From Streptomyces sp. XD-27 (GTDB lineage Bacteria; Actinomycetota; Actinomycetes; Streptomycetales; Streptomycetaceae): a stretch of 64,000 nucleotides of DNA. Below, piece by piece: positions 28,711-37,571 of the stretch. Numbering within the stretch: position 1 is the stretch's first letter; each line of letters begins with the position of its first letter. A program made the position numbers and the translations under genes. The notes under the pieces were generated by a model that saw nothing but the letters and a program-made list of their open reading frames with translations, ran no database searches and was not told where the DNA came from. The stretch is from NCBI RefSeq assembly GCF_030553055.1, contig NZ_CP130713.1, forward strand, positions 7,485,391-7,549,390. Reading direction: 5' to 3'.

Positions 28711-29646
28711 GTGGTGGGGAACGCGACACGTGCAGCGATCATCAGCAATCGAAAGATCACGGGCCTGTCGATCGATGTGATCACTGAACTGGTCGCCGAG
28801 GTCGGCCCGTTGTGGCATGAACGTCACCAGGCAAGGCTTGTGTCGCGGCCGCGGAAGCGGGCGGTGGGCGCCGGCGCGAAGCACCGGCTGGTGTTCGTCG
28901 ACCGGCTTCTGGCCACCCTCGTCCATCTCCGCCACGGAACCACCCACGATGTGCTGGCCTGCTGGTTCGGTGTGGAACGCTCGACCATCACCCGGGCCAT
29001 CGGCGAGGTGCGGCCCCTGCTCGCCGAGCGCGGGTGCACCATCAGCCCCGGCGTACGACTGCGGACCCTCGCCGCGGTGGTCGACTATCTCGGCGCCAGC
29101 GGGAAGACCGGGATCGTCGACGGCACCGAGATCCGGGCCCGACGCCCCGCCGTCGGCCGCAAGGGCCGGGATGCGTTCATCTCCGGCAAGAGCAAGCAGA
29201 ACGCCGTCAAGGCCATGGTGGTCACGGACGAAGACGGCCGCGTGCTGTTCTGCAGCCCGACCAGGCCCGGAAGCTGCGCGGACATCACCCACGCCCGCCA
29301 GTTAGGGCTGGTCAAGCTCTTGGCCGATGGACCCGCGGTGGAGATCCTCTCCGACGCCGGCTACCAGGGTCTGGGCGCGCAGACCGGCGGACGTGCGGTG
29401 ACACCACCACACCGCAAGTTCAAGAAGAACGCCCCGGACTGGTACGAGGAGATGTACGAGCGCCAGCGCAAAGCGCATTCCTCGCGACGCATCCGGGTCG
29501 AGCACGGCATCGCACACCCGAAGAACTGGCGAGCCCTGGCCCGCCACCACGGCCATCGCGAGCACATGAGCGACACCGTCCAAGCCATCGCCAGCTTGCT
29601 GTCCCACCAGCAGACCACGGACCTGGCATCGACTCAGCAGACGTGA
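28711..29646 (+). CDS. IS5-family transposase (DDE_Tnp_4 type)
   Basis: Transposase of 311 residues from GTG 28711 (the frame is open from a TTG at 28669 inside the repeat). N-terminal HTH part: HRLVFVDRLLATLVHLRHGTTHDVLACWFGV with STITRAIGEVRPLL. Catalytic core: GIVDGTEIRARRP (first Asp), EILSDAGYQGL (second Asp) and RVEHGIAHPKNWRAL (Glu), spacing as in DDE_4/HARBI1-like bacterial transposases. The frame is intact and the gene fills the element between the repeats. Confidence 0.92.
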   Translation: MVGNATRAAIISNRKITGLSIDVITELVAEVGPLWHERHQARLVSRPRKRAVGAGAKHRLVFVDRLLATLVHLRHGTTHDVLACWFGVERSTITRAIGEVRPLLAERGCTISPGVRLRTLAAVVDYLGASGKTGIVDGTEIRARRPAVGRKGRDAFISGKSKQNAVKAMVVTDEDGRVLFCSPTRPGSCADITHARQLGLVKLLADGPAVEILSDAGYQGLGAQTGGRAVTPPHRKFKKNAPDWYEEMYERQRKAHSSRRIRVEHGIAHPKNWRALARHHGHREHMSDTVQAIASLLSHQQTTDLASTQQT

Positions 29647-29667
29647 ACATCGAGCCCTAGCGAAGTC

Positions 29668-29704
29668 CTCGACGCCTCACCTCCAACCATGCACGAGCTC
29701 GTTA
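29668..29704 (-). repeat. Right terminal inverted repeat of IS5-family element
   Basis: 37 bp, exact reverse complement of 28651-28687, ending GAGCTCGTTA at 29704. Confidence 0.95.
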
Positions 29705-29815
29705 GGGGCTGCTCGATGACCGCGCCGGACTCGTCCCGGCCGTTGCAGAAGGATCGGGACGTGACCTGTGCTAATCGGTGACCCCGATTCCGGGTATGGG
29801 GAGCGGTCCGGGTGG

Positions 29816-32466
29816 CTACGGCTCGTCCATACGGATGTTGTCGGAGATGTAGCGGAAGTACGGGTCGTCCTCGCTGCGCTTCGGCCGTTTACCGGGCGGC
29901 GGTGGCAGCATGGCCAGCGGGAGTCCGCCGATCGAATGGTCCGTCGCGCCCGTGCACCACTCCTCGACGATGCTCGCCTGGGCCTCGATCCCGAAGTACC
30001 GCCACGCCGGTCCCGGCGGTCCGTAGTCATAACTCGCGGAGCCGCCCAGCTTGTCCAGCGCGGCCTTCCAGAAGTACTCGCTCTTGAAGGACTTGTGGGC
30101 CACCTGCCAGGCGTGCGTGAGCTCGTGCATGAGCAGCCCCTCCGACGGGTTCTCGAACGCGTCGCCGAGATTGACGAGGATCGTGCCGTCGGAGCTGGGC
30201 GTCACGAACGCCTGGTTCTCCTGCCCGGAGAGGTTCGTCAGCCGGATCCGGTCCCACGGCAGGGTGTTCTCGAAGCACTGCTGCGCCCACGCCCTCTCCG
30301 GGGCGCGCAGTGTCCGGTGCCGCACGAGCGCGTTCCCGATCAGCACGCCGCCCACGAACACCGGAATGATCATGGCCGGTCCGACCAGGAAGGCCGCACC
30401 GCCGGCGAGCGCCAGCCCCGGCAGCCCGCCCGCCTGGAACAGCGACGTGTTCCCGAGCGCACCGAGCTCCGAGCCGACGAAGACCAGCCCGGCCAGACAC
30501 TGACCCGCCGGACCGAGGGGGCTCAGGAGCGCGGATGTGACCGCGAACTCGAGGATGTCGCCGGCGAGGTCGGCGAAGCCCCGAGCACGCCCGTCAGCTC
30601 TGAGCTGCGGCTCACCGACAACGCGCCCGTCCGCAGGTCCGGCCAGTGCTCGGCGATGACGGCCTTGCTCGCGTCCTGGTCCCAGTCGACCTGACTATCC
30701 CCGGGCGTGTCCCAGCCGTACACCGAACCGGAGCTCTGGGCGATCACCGCGACCACGCCGTTGGCCGACCGCACGACGCCCTTCACGCAGAAGTCGTACG
30801 AGAAGACCCCGGTGGCCTTCATGTAGCCCTTGAACCTTGCCGTCCCGTCGCTGTTGAGGACGTACTCGACCTTGCCGCCGAGCGGCACCCCGGCCGGCGT
30901 GACCACGGGTTTGGAGAACGTCCGCGTCTCCGGTCGCTGGATGATCGTCAGCTCCGACACGGCGGTGCCGCGCTGCGCGCCGTCGTTCGCCACCCAGTCG
31001 ATGCCGAGCGGCAGGCGGACGGCGGGGCGGGCGTGGTCTGCGTGGACGTCGACCCGTAGGGGCACCGTCTTCTGGGTGTCGTGGGGCTCCAGCTCCAGCG
31101 TTCCGGACTCGACCGTCACACCCGGCGGCAGCGCCACCGGCGTCAGCCGGATCGTCTTGCGGCCGCCGCCGGAGGATGCGGCGACCGTCAGCTGACCGCT
31201 CCCGCCCGTCTGCACACCGAGGCTGAGGGGGCTCGTCCACACCGTCGTCGACCCCGGGAGCACCGTCACGTTCAGGTCGACGTAGCGGGAGGTGACTCCG
31301 CCGTGGAAGGAGGCCACCAGATCGGTCCAGAGCACCGGGCCGAGGGGTGCGGTGCACGCGACCTTCAACGGGAGGCTGATCGTACGGTTAGCCATCGGCT
31401 CGTAGGCCAGGTGGATCTCCGGCACCGACAGGATCGTGTCGTACCCCTGGATGTGGAACGTCACCTCGCCCCCGGAACCGAGCCCCGAGGTCACCGTCAC
31501 AGCGAGATCGACCTTGTCGCCCTGGCCGATCGAGAAGGTATCGTCCGTCAGCGTCACGGACACGTCCTCGACGATCGCCCGTACGTCGATCTCCACCGGA
31601 GTCCATCCCGGTGCCACCAGAGCAAGCTTCGCGTGCACCACGCCGCCCCAGTCCTCCGGGGCCGCGAAGTCCACCAGCACCGTGACCTGGTCCTGGCGCA
31701 GTACCCTCACGGAGTCGGTATTCGCGGCGCGGTCGACCTCGTGGAAGTCGAGGAAGCCCTCGCGCCGCACCCGGTCCAGCTCGTGCGGGGTCATGCCGTC
31801 CAGCAGCCCGAGCCGTTCCGCCTCCCGGTAGCTCAGCCGCTCCGCACGCCAGACCACGATCTCCCAGGAGCGGACCACCGGGGCGCCTCCGATGAGAAAG
31901 GCCCGCAGTTCCGTCGCCGACGGGGCCTTCGCAACCGACACGGAGCCGCCCGCGGTCTCGCCCGGCTCCATCGCCACGTCGATGTCCTCAGGCTCCACCA
32001 GCGGCTCATGATCGCCCGCGCCGACTGCGACATACAGTGGCACCGCGCCCACGGGCGCGCCGTCCACCTCGGCGACCAGCCGTCCGAGCTGCCAGTGTGC
32101 GGTGGCGCCCGCGGGCGCGGTGCACTTCAGCTCGACCGTGATCTCCTGACTGGGCCCGCCCACTTCGATGGGCTCCGCTCCCGTGCCCTGGCGGAGGACC
32201 ACGGTGTCCTCGACGATGCCGTGCCGCCGGGCGCTCTCGCGGATCTCGGGCGGGAACGCGGGCAGCTCCTCGATCTCCGCACGCGTCATCCGCCGGCGGA
32301 AGGGCGTCGATACGACGACGGCGCCCACGTCCACGAGGGAGCCGACGCCTTCGATGCGGAAGGTCAGGGCCCCGGCGGGGGAGAGCCGGCTGATCCGCAG
32401 CTCCTGGCTGCGGGCCGTCCCGGGCGCCGCATGGGCCCAGATCGGATTTGGTGTGAACGCAGTCAT
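29816..32466 (-). CDS. Large protein with C-terminal membrane segment and HELTH metalloprotease-like domain (frameshifted)
   Basis: Protein of about 883 residues from ATG 32466. Residues 1-600 look like repeated beta-sandwich domains (alternating hydrophobic strands, many Gly/Val; VTLTDDTFSIGQGDKVDLAVTVTSG and similar). After a frame break near 30583 (ELTGVLG then FADLAGDILEF) come two hydrophobic segments about 640-720 (LAGGAAFLVGPAMIIPVFVGG) and a domain with LLMHELTHAWQ, an HExxH zinc motif of the type seen in DUF4157-like proteins. The 2,651-nt length is 3n+2, so one missing base in the GGGG run explains the break. The neighbours at 35-46 kb include DUF4157 and DUF6603 proteins, so it probably belongs to the same injection-system-like cargo set. 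No known function. Confidence 0.65.
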
Positions 32467-32639
32467 CGCTGCTCCTCAGCCTGCTGGATCACCCGTCCGC
32501 ATCTTCAGTCTCCTCCGGTTCTGCGGGGCTGTCCTGGGGGCCGGCCGGCCTGCGCGCCGGACACCGCCGCCCCGGATCACGCGGCCGTCGGCCGCACCTC
32601 CCGCGCCGACCTGGCGTCTAGCGCCTCCGGGGTGCGCGG

Positions 32640-32751
32640 GCCGGTCGACGTCGTCCAGGAAGAAGAACCGCTCCAGCTCAGGTCTCGTCGGTTCCTCGGC
32701 GAACTTCCCGTACACCTCGGCCTGATCACCAGTTAAGAACTCCACCGGCAT
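32640..32751 (-). pseudogene. Tn3-family transposase 5' remnant (DUF4158 start)
   Basis: Minus-strand frame from ATG 32751 reads MPVEFLTGDQAEVYGKFAEE then PTRPELERFFFLDDVDRP. This is the characteristic N-terminus of Tn3-like transposases carrying DUF4158. Similarity ends abruptly after about 38 residues; the rest to 32478 is low-complexity. Only the first tenth of the gene remains. Confidence 0.65.
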
Positions 32752-32868
32752 GAGGCGGACCGTAACCAGGCCCCGCCCATGATCGACGATCTTTCAGCGA
32801 ACCTCTGCCCGGGGAACGATCGCCGCGCTAGCCGACCATGATCGTTCTCAGCGCCAACGGCTGTACCG

Positions 32869-33376
32869 ATGTTGTCTCACCGCGGTGTGCGCACCATGCT
32901 CCCGCTCCACGTCGTCGAAGCCCTCAGCACGCGCCGGGACGCGCCGCTGAACCGGCTGGACACAGGAGAGATCGCTGTTCTCCGGGTCGATGCGGCACAG
33001 CGGGCGGACGAGCCAGATCGTGACTGGATCGGCTTCGCCACCTCCCTTACCCCCGACGACCTTCTCAAGGCGCTGCGAGGCTGGTGGCGCTGCGACGCGG
33101 CGAGCGTCGCAGCTGGGGGGACTGCCGGTGACCTTGGCAGGCTACGTCGTGGCCCTCCTGACTGGCCTGGAACGGTGGGAGAAGAACGGCGAGGGGCGTC
33201 ACGCCTTCCCTGACGCCCGCCTGGCTGGCTACGTCACTGACCTGGCCGCCCCAGCAGCCGCCATCACTTCCAGCCTCGACGGCGACCGCAGGCTCGCAGA
33301 GCTCTTGCTGGGCACCCGGCTAGCCTCGCACTCGGGCGGCGCGATCGCCTACGTCCCTACCCGAATCGCCGACTGA
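32869..33376 (+). CDS. Hypothetical protein (frameshifted)
   Basis: Protein of about 169 residues, no family recognised. Starts at ATG 32869 (or 32899, MLPLHVVEALSTRRD). The frame breaks in the run of G at 33115-33120; dropping one G joins LRGWWRCDAASVAAGG to LPVTLAGYVVALLTGLERWE and then AYVPTRIAD to the stop at 33376. The 508-nt length is 3n+1, consistent with one extra base. It may be co-transcribed with the next gene 23 nt downstream. Confidence 0.5.
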
Positions 33377-33398
33377 ACCGACGTCAGTACAAGGGGTC

Positions 33399-34475
33399 AT
33401 GATGGACGCAGCCAGCTACACCGCCGCCCTCGCCGACCTGCGCGCCGCGCGAGATGAGATCAAGAAGACCCGGGCCGCGCTGGCGAAACTCGAAGCCCAG
33501 CGCGACAAGCAGATCAAGGTGCTGGCCGAGTGCGAGAAGGCGAAGGCGGAGCGGATCGCCCCGGCAGCCGGACTCAGCATGGCCGAGGTCGTCGCCCTGG
33601 CCCCCTCCCTGGCTCCGGATACCCTCGCCACCGACCAGCACGAGTCGACCGAGAGGGCTGCGGAAACAACCGCGGCCGCCCCCGACAGCCCTGCGGTCGA
33701 GGAGAACGCTCCCGCCACCCAGGCGCCGGGAGCCGCAGCCCCGGCCATGAGTACCCCTGCCAAGGCACCCCTCCCCGCTGGTCCGTCCGCCGACCCCCCC
33801 GCCCAGCACGCCTCGGCCCAGCCGCAGGCCGCCGTGCCCGCGGACCTGGGCGCTCCGCGCACCCTGCCGTCGATCCCCGAAGGGCAGGTCGGGCAGCGAT
33901 GGTTCACGCACACCGCGAACCTGGCCTCGCAGCGCCCGAACTTCACCCAGCAGGCCCGTTCCACCGTCTTCCTCGACGCCGACAGCGGGGTGCTGGTCCA
34001 CCGCAACCAGCCCCACCGCCTCGACCTGGCAGATGCCTCGGTCGCTGCCGTCCTGACCGCCGTCTTCCACACCATTCCCGAGGACGTGGAGCGGATCTAC
34101 ATCACCGCCGGCGACCCCTGGCGCCGCGACTCGGACCGCTACCCTTATCTGCGGGACGCGGTTGCCGCCTGGCTGAATGCCCCCACGCCGGGTTGGCGTA
34201 CTGACACCGGCCGCGGCCGCGACCGGATGGCCGGCCACTTCGTCCACGCCCGCAACCCGGTCGGTCGCTATCAGCGCGAGGACGGCGAGCAGCATGTGGA
34301 GATCCGCTCGGTGGGGGAGTGGTTCGACACCGTCGGGGATGACCCGGCCACCGTCCGGGACGCGTTCTACGAGACCCATCCTCACCGCTCCGAAGCCATG
34401 ATCAACGTCGCGATGATCGACCTGATAAGCCGCAGACTCACCCGCGAATCGACCGTGAACTGGCGGGACATCTGA
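33399..34475 (+). CDS. Hypothetical protein with N-terminal coiled coil
   Basis: 358-residue protein of unknown function. Residues 1-60 form a charged heptad-rich helix (LRAARDEIKKTRAALAKLEA). Residues 70-160 are an Ala/Pro-rich linker. Residues 165-358 form a folded domain with QRWFTHTANLASQRPNFTQQ, STVFLDADSGVLVHRNQPHR, ITAGDPWRRDSDRYP and EWFDTVGDDPATVRDAFYET. AAGGGG precedes tandem ATGs at 33399 and 33402. The frame is intact. I recognise no enzyme motifs; the layout recalls proteins of actinomycete plasmids and integrative elements, which is only an impression. Confidence 0.75.
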   Translation: MMDAASYTAALADLRAARDEIKKTRAALAKLEAQRDKQIKVLAECEKAKAERIAPAAGLSMAEVVALAPSLAPDTLATDQHESTERAAETTAAAPDSPAVEENAPATQAPGAAAPAMSTPAKAPLPAGPSADPPAQHASAQPQAAVPADLGAPRTLPSIPEGQVGQRWFTHTANLASQRPNFTQQARSTVFLDADSGVLVHRNQPHRLDLADASVAAVLTAVFHTIPEDVERIYITAGDPWRRDSDRYPYLRDAVAAWLNAPTPGWRTDTGRGRDRMAGHFVHARNPVGRYQREDGEQHVEIRSVGEWFDTVGDDPATVRDAFYETHPHRSEAMINVAMIDLISRRLTRESTVNWRDI

Positions 34476-34490
34476 CCCGCCAGCGCCGCC

Positions 34491-34940
34491 TCAGAGTCGG
34501 TAGGGCCACAGGCTGACACTGTTCCGACCGACGCGGACCTCGACCCACGACTTATCAGCACCATCCGGCGGCGCTGGTCCAGCAAGCTCGAAAAGGATCA
34601 ACGTGCCTCCCACGTCCACGAGGGCCGCGCCGTCTTCGGTCAGGCTCAGCCGGCCCCGGAAGACGATTCGGTCGCCGTCTTCCCGTAGCTCGGGGACGGC
34701 GGAAGTCGCCAGCCCCATGTTTTCGGCCCAAACGATGTCCTCATCGACGGTCCACTCGACATGATGCTCGTGGCCCGCTGCCTCTGGGGCACCCTGCCAG
34801 AGAACCACGGCAGTGCCCACCGCGGAGTGCACTCGGACAGTCGTAGGCCCCGAAGGGTCCTGCTGCACTGCCTCTATGTTGACCAACACCCCGCCATCAT
34901 CCTCGACTCGCTTTGCAACCAAACACCTTCGCCAGGACAA
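34491..34940 (-). CDS. Hypothetical small beta-rich protein
   Basis: Up to 149 residues, convergent with the preceding gene (15 nt between stops). Sequence such as VRVHSAVGTAVVLWQGAPEAAGHEHHVEWTVDE and DGDRIVFRGRLSLTEDGAALVDVGGTLILFE looks like a real beta-rich domain, not shadow composition. Start uncertain: ATG 34940 or an internal GTG. No family recognised. Confidence 0.5.
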   Translation of the reverse strand: MSWRRCLVAKRVEDDGGVLVNIEAVQQDPSGPTTVRVHSAVGTAVVLWQGAPEAAGHEHHVEWTVDEDIVWAENMGLATSAVPELREDGDRIVFRGRLSLTEDGAALVDVGGTLILFELAGPAPPDGADKSWVEVRVGRNSVSLWPYRL

Positions 34941-35251
34941 AACGCTCTTTCACGCCGACGACCCCGTGCTGGGACCCGAGGACATGCGCGCCACCTGACT
35001 GTGGTGGTGTCCCCTCGCCGAGCTCGAAGTGCTCCAGGACGCGCCACTACGCACCGGAGTCCCCCCGAAACTCTCGCGGCGGCTGTGGAGCGGTTCCTCG
35101 GTCGTTGAGCGTCAGGCGCGGCGGCACCTGACGGCCGGTTTCCAGTCCGACGTACACCATTCGGGGGTTTCGTCGGCGAGAGGGAATGTCGCACTGGGGA
35201 GGTCGAGACTGACCGCCGATGATCGGGTCATGCGCTCGGGAGGCCGGTTTG
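34941..35251. other. Intergenic stretch without recognised genes
   Basis: About 310 nt; the frames present (e.g. DDPVLGPEDMRAT then stop) look like broken coding remnants of unknown origin. It contains the upstream region of the plus-strand operon that starts at 35252. Confidence 0.4.
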
Positions 35252-36100
35252 GTGAATCAGGATGGAGCCGCGCTGACCGTTGTCCTGCCGCCCACTGACG
35301 CGGCGGTGTTCGCGCTCATCGTGCACCGCGCCGGCGGGAAGACGACGAGTCTGCTGGTCGACTGCGGAAGCCAGGCGCAGCAGCAGGGCGCCACGAAGCT
35401 GGTCCGGGAGATCTTCCAGGCGCATCAGGTCACCGCGCCCGACCAGGTCGTCGTCACCTCGCCCGCCGCCGTGCACACCAACCTCCTGTCCGAGATCGTG
35501 GCCGACGGTTCGCCGCGGGTGCACCACGCCGGGGACGCCGCGCAGTACTCCGGGGCGGCGAAGCAGTGGCTCGCCGCCAAGGGCGCGAAGCCGTTTCCTG
35601 CCTTCCATTCCGACCTCACCAGCCCGGTGGCGGTCGTGGGTGACGCCAAGGTGTACGTGGTGGCGGCAAACGCCTCCGGCAAGCCGGACTCGGCGGACAC
35701 CCGGACCAACGCGGCGGTCGTGCTGGTGGACGGGGGATCCGAGCGTGTGCTGCTGATGGCCGACGCGTCCGCGCGGACCGCGGAGTTCCTCGTCTCCCGG
35801 CTGCTCGCCGCCCCCGGCGCCCCTGCCGCCAAGGCGCTCACCTCGCCCGGCTCGCTGCTCGTGTATGGGCACGCCGACGCGGCCGCCGCGGAACGCTGGC
35901 CGTGGGCGCCTCATGCGAAGCTCGCGGACGGCGCGGACCATATCCCGCTGGGCGGGAACGCGGACGACCTCGCGCCCGTGCCCGTCACCGGCTGCCACGC
36001 CTCGCGTGTCGCGCTGGTCAACCGGCCCCTGACGGGCAGCCCCCAGAACCACGTCGGCATCGACTACGACACGCGTGGCATCACCCTCGGCCAGGTCTGA
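35252..36100 (+). CDS. Degenerate metallo-beta-lactamase-fold-like protein
   Basis: 282 residues from GTG 35252 (GGGAGG upstream). The pattern LTVVLPPTDAAVFALIVHRAGGKTTSLLVDCG, VVVTSPAAVHTNLLSEIV, FHSDLTSPVAVVGDAKVYVVAANAS and LLMADASARTAEFLVSRLL follows the layout of ComEC/MBL-fold proteins. The HxHxDH zinc site is replaced by SPAAVHTN, so it is probably not a hydrolase of the usual kind. First gene of an operon of DUF4157/DUF6603-type proteins (stop 36100, next start 36115). The fold is an inference from pattern alone; function unknown. Confidence 0.6.
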   Translation: MNQDGAALTVVLPPTDAAVFALIVHRAGGKTTSLLVDCGSQAQQQGATKLVREIFQAHQVTAPDQVVVTSPAAVHTNLLSEIVADGSPRVHHAGDAAQYSGAAKQWLAAKGAKPFPAFHSDLTSPVAVVGDAKVYVVAANASGKPDSADTRTNAAVVLVDGGSERVLLMADASARTAEFLVSRLLAAPGAPAAKALTSPGSLLVYGHADAAAAERWPWAPHAKLADGADHIPLGGNADDLAPVPVTGCHASRVALVNRPLTGSPQNHVGIDYDTRGITLGQV

Positions 36101-36114
36101 CCACAGGACGGAGC

Positions 36115-37509
36115 ATGCGGATGGGCGTGGCAGAGGTCGCGCGGATCGACCGTGCCAGCGCGGACACGTTCAAGGCGCTCGTCGAGCAATTGCGCGGCTC
36201 CGGCTCCGCGACCGAGGACGCGGCGCGCGGCACCGATCGCGACGCCTACGTGTCCTTTCAGGGCAGTTCCGTCGGGCTGGCGACGCTGGAGCAGTTGCCG
36301 GGCCTCACCGGGGGCGGTGCGACCGAGCTGATCGGGCACATCACGCAGGGCTCCGGGCTCGACCTCGGGCACGTCACGCCGCTGGCGGCCTCGGTCCACG
36401 TGGATCCGGACGCCGACCGGACGAAGCTGAAGGCGTTCCGCGTCGCGATCGGGCTCCTCCACGCGCCGGTTCCGCTCCTCGACCTCGGTGGCGGCAGGGA
36501 CCTCCGGCTGGAGTCAGTCGTCCTGGACCTGTCGTGCCTGCCGGCCGGCGGGAACACCCACACCGTCACCGCCGCGCTCGACATCGAACTCCGGCTGGGG
36601 CAGGAGCGGCTCATTGGGTTCGTCAGCCTTCCCGACGGGCGCCTGGAGTGCGAGCTTGTCCTGGGAGAGGAGGCGGCCAGGCAGCCCGGCGTCCATGCCA
36701 AGGTCGTCCCCGAAGGGGTCCATCTGCCCGGCGGCAGCTGGCAGACCGCGTCCGGCGAGGAGCCGGCCCGCGTCCTCCTCTCGGGCAGTCTGCGCGGCAA
36801 GGTCTTCACCCTCGCCGTGGACCTCCCCGGCGAGCGCGGCGACATGGCCGGGATCAAGGTGGCGGACCTGCTGCTCAGCCTCTCCCTGCCGGGTCTCGAG
36901 GTCTCCTTCGAGGGCGTGGCCAGGATGTCCGAGACCAGCGTGCGGCTCCTCGCTCGCGTCGGCGACGGCGGTTGGCAGGTCAACGCCTGTGCCGCGCCGG
37001 TGGAGCTGGCGCACGTCAAGGGCTGGGCGCACGATACGTTCCACGTGGGCCTGCCCGAGGTGATCGGCGACGTACGGCTCTGCGTCGTCGGCATCGAGGC
37101 CGGATCGGCCGGCATCTCCCTCGACTGCGTCGGCGAGGTACCGCTCGACCACACCTCCGGGCGTGGCGTCTCCTTCTCCCTGCACGCCGGGCACACCCCC
37201 GGCGGCGGGACGGACTTCAACGCCTCGGCCGCGCTGCCCGTGAACCGCGGGCAGGACATCGCGTCCCTCGCCGGGAACGTCACCGGCGGCGATCTGAGCC
37301 TGGCGTGGGCGGACGGCGACGGCGTGACGCTCAGCCCCTCGGCCCTCGGTATCCCGGTGGAGTTCCCGGACTTCCTCACCCCGGTCCTGACCAGCCTCGC
37401 CCTCAAACGCACCAAGGGCGACGCCGGGACCACCTGGATGGTCGCCGGGTCCACCCGCAGCACCGCCTTCGTCCTCGCCTCGATGCCGCGGCAGCCCCCT
37501 GCCACCTGA
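36115..37509 (+). CDS. Hypothetical protein of the DUF6603/DUF4157 locus
   Basis: 464 residues (ATG 36115, or 36121 which has better GGAG spacing). Mostly beta-strand with repeated blocks of the type LRLESVVLDLSCLPAGG, AALDIELRLGQERLIGFVSL and LAWADGDGVTLSPSALGIPV. These resemble the strand-rich build of the DUF6603 protein four genes downstream. No catalytic motif, signal peptide or membrane helix. It may be a structural or carrier component of the same particle or cargo; that is inference from operon position. Confidence 0.7.
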   Translation: MRMGVAEVARIDRASADTFKALVEQLRGSGSATEDAARGTDRDAYVSFQGSSVGLATLEQLPGLTGGGATELIGHITQGSGLDLGHVTPLAASVHVDPDADRTKLKAFRVAIGLLHAPVPLLDLGGGRDLRLESVVLDLSCLPAGGNTHTVTAALDIELRLGQERLIGFVSLPDGRLECELVLGEEAARQPGVHAKVVPEGVHLPGGSWQTASGEEPARVLLSGSLRGKVFTLAVDLPGERGDMAGIKVADLLLSLSLPGLEVSFEGVARMSETSVRLLARVGDGGWQVNACAAPVELAHVKGWAHDTFHVGLPEVIGDVRLCVVGIEAGSAGISLDCVGEVPLDHTSGRGVSFSLHAGHTPGGGTDFNASAALPVNRGQDIASLAGNVTGGDLSLAWADGDGVTLSPSALGIPVEFPDFLTPVLTSLALKRTKGDAGTTWMVAGSTRSTAFVLASMPRQPPAT

Positions 37510-37571
37510 CCCGTCGCCTGAACCATCGCCTGACCCGTTCCCCACCGGCCGACAGCGGAGGACAGCCCCCC

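Larger units (their letters stand above)
28651..29704 (+). mobile_element. Complete IS5-family insertion element
   Basis: A 1,054-bp element bounded by perfect 37-bp inverted repeats (28651-28687 and 29668-29704) around one intact transposase gene. If the repeats are taken to begin at ACGAGC, the element is flanked by TA on both sides, a possible 2-bp target duplication. Perfect ends and an open transposase indicate a recent, probably active insertion. Confidence 0.9.
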
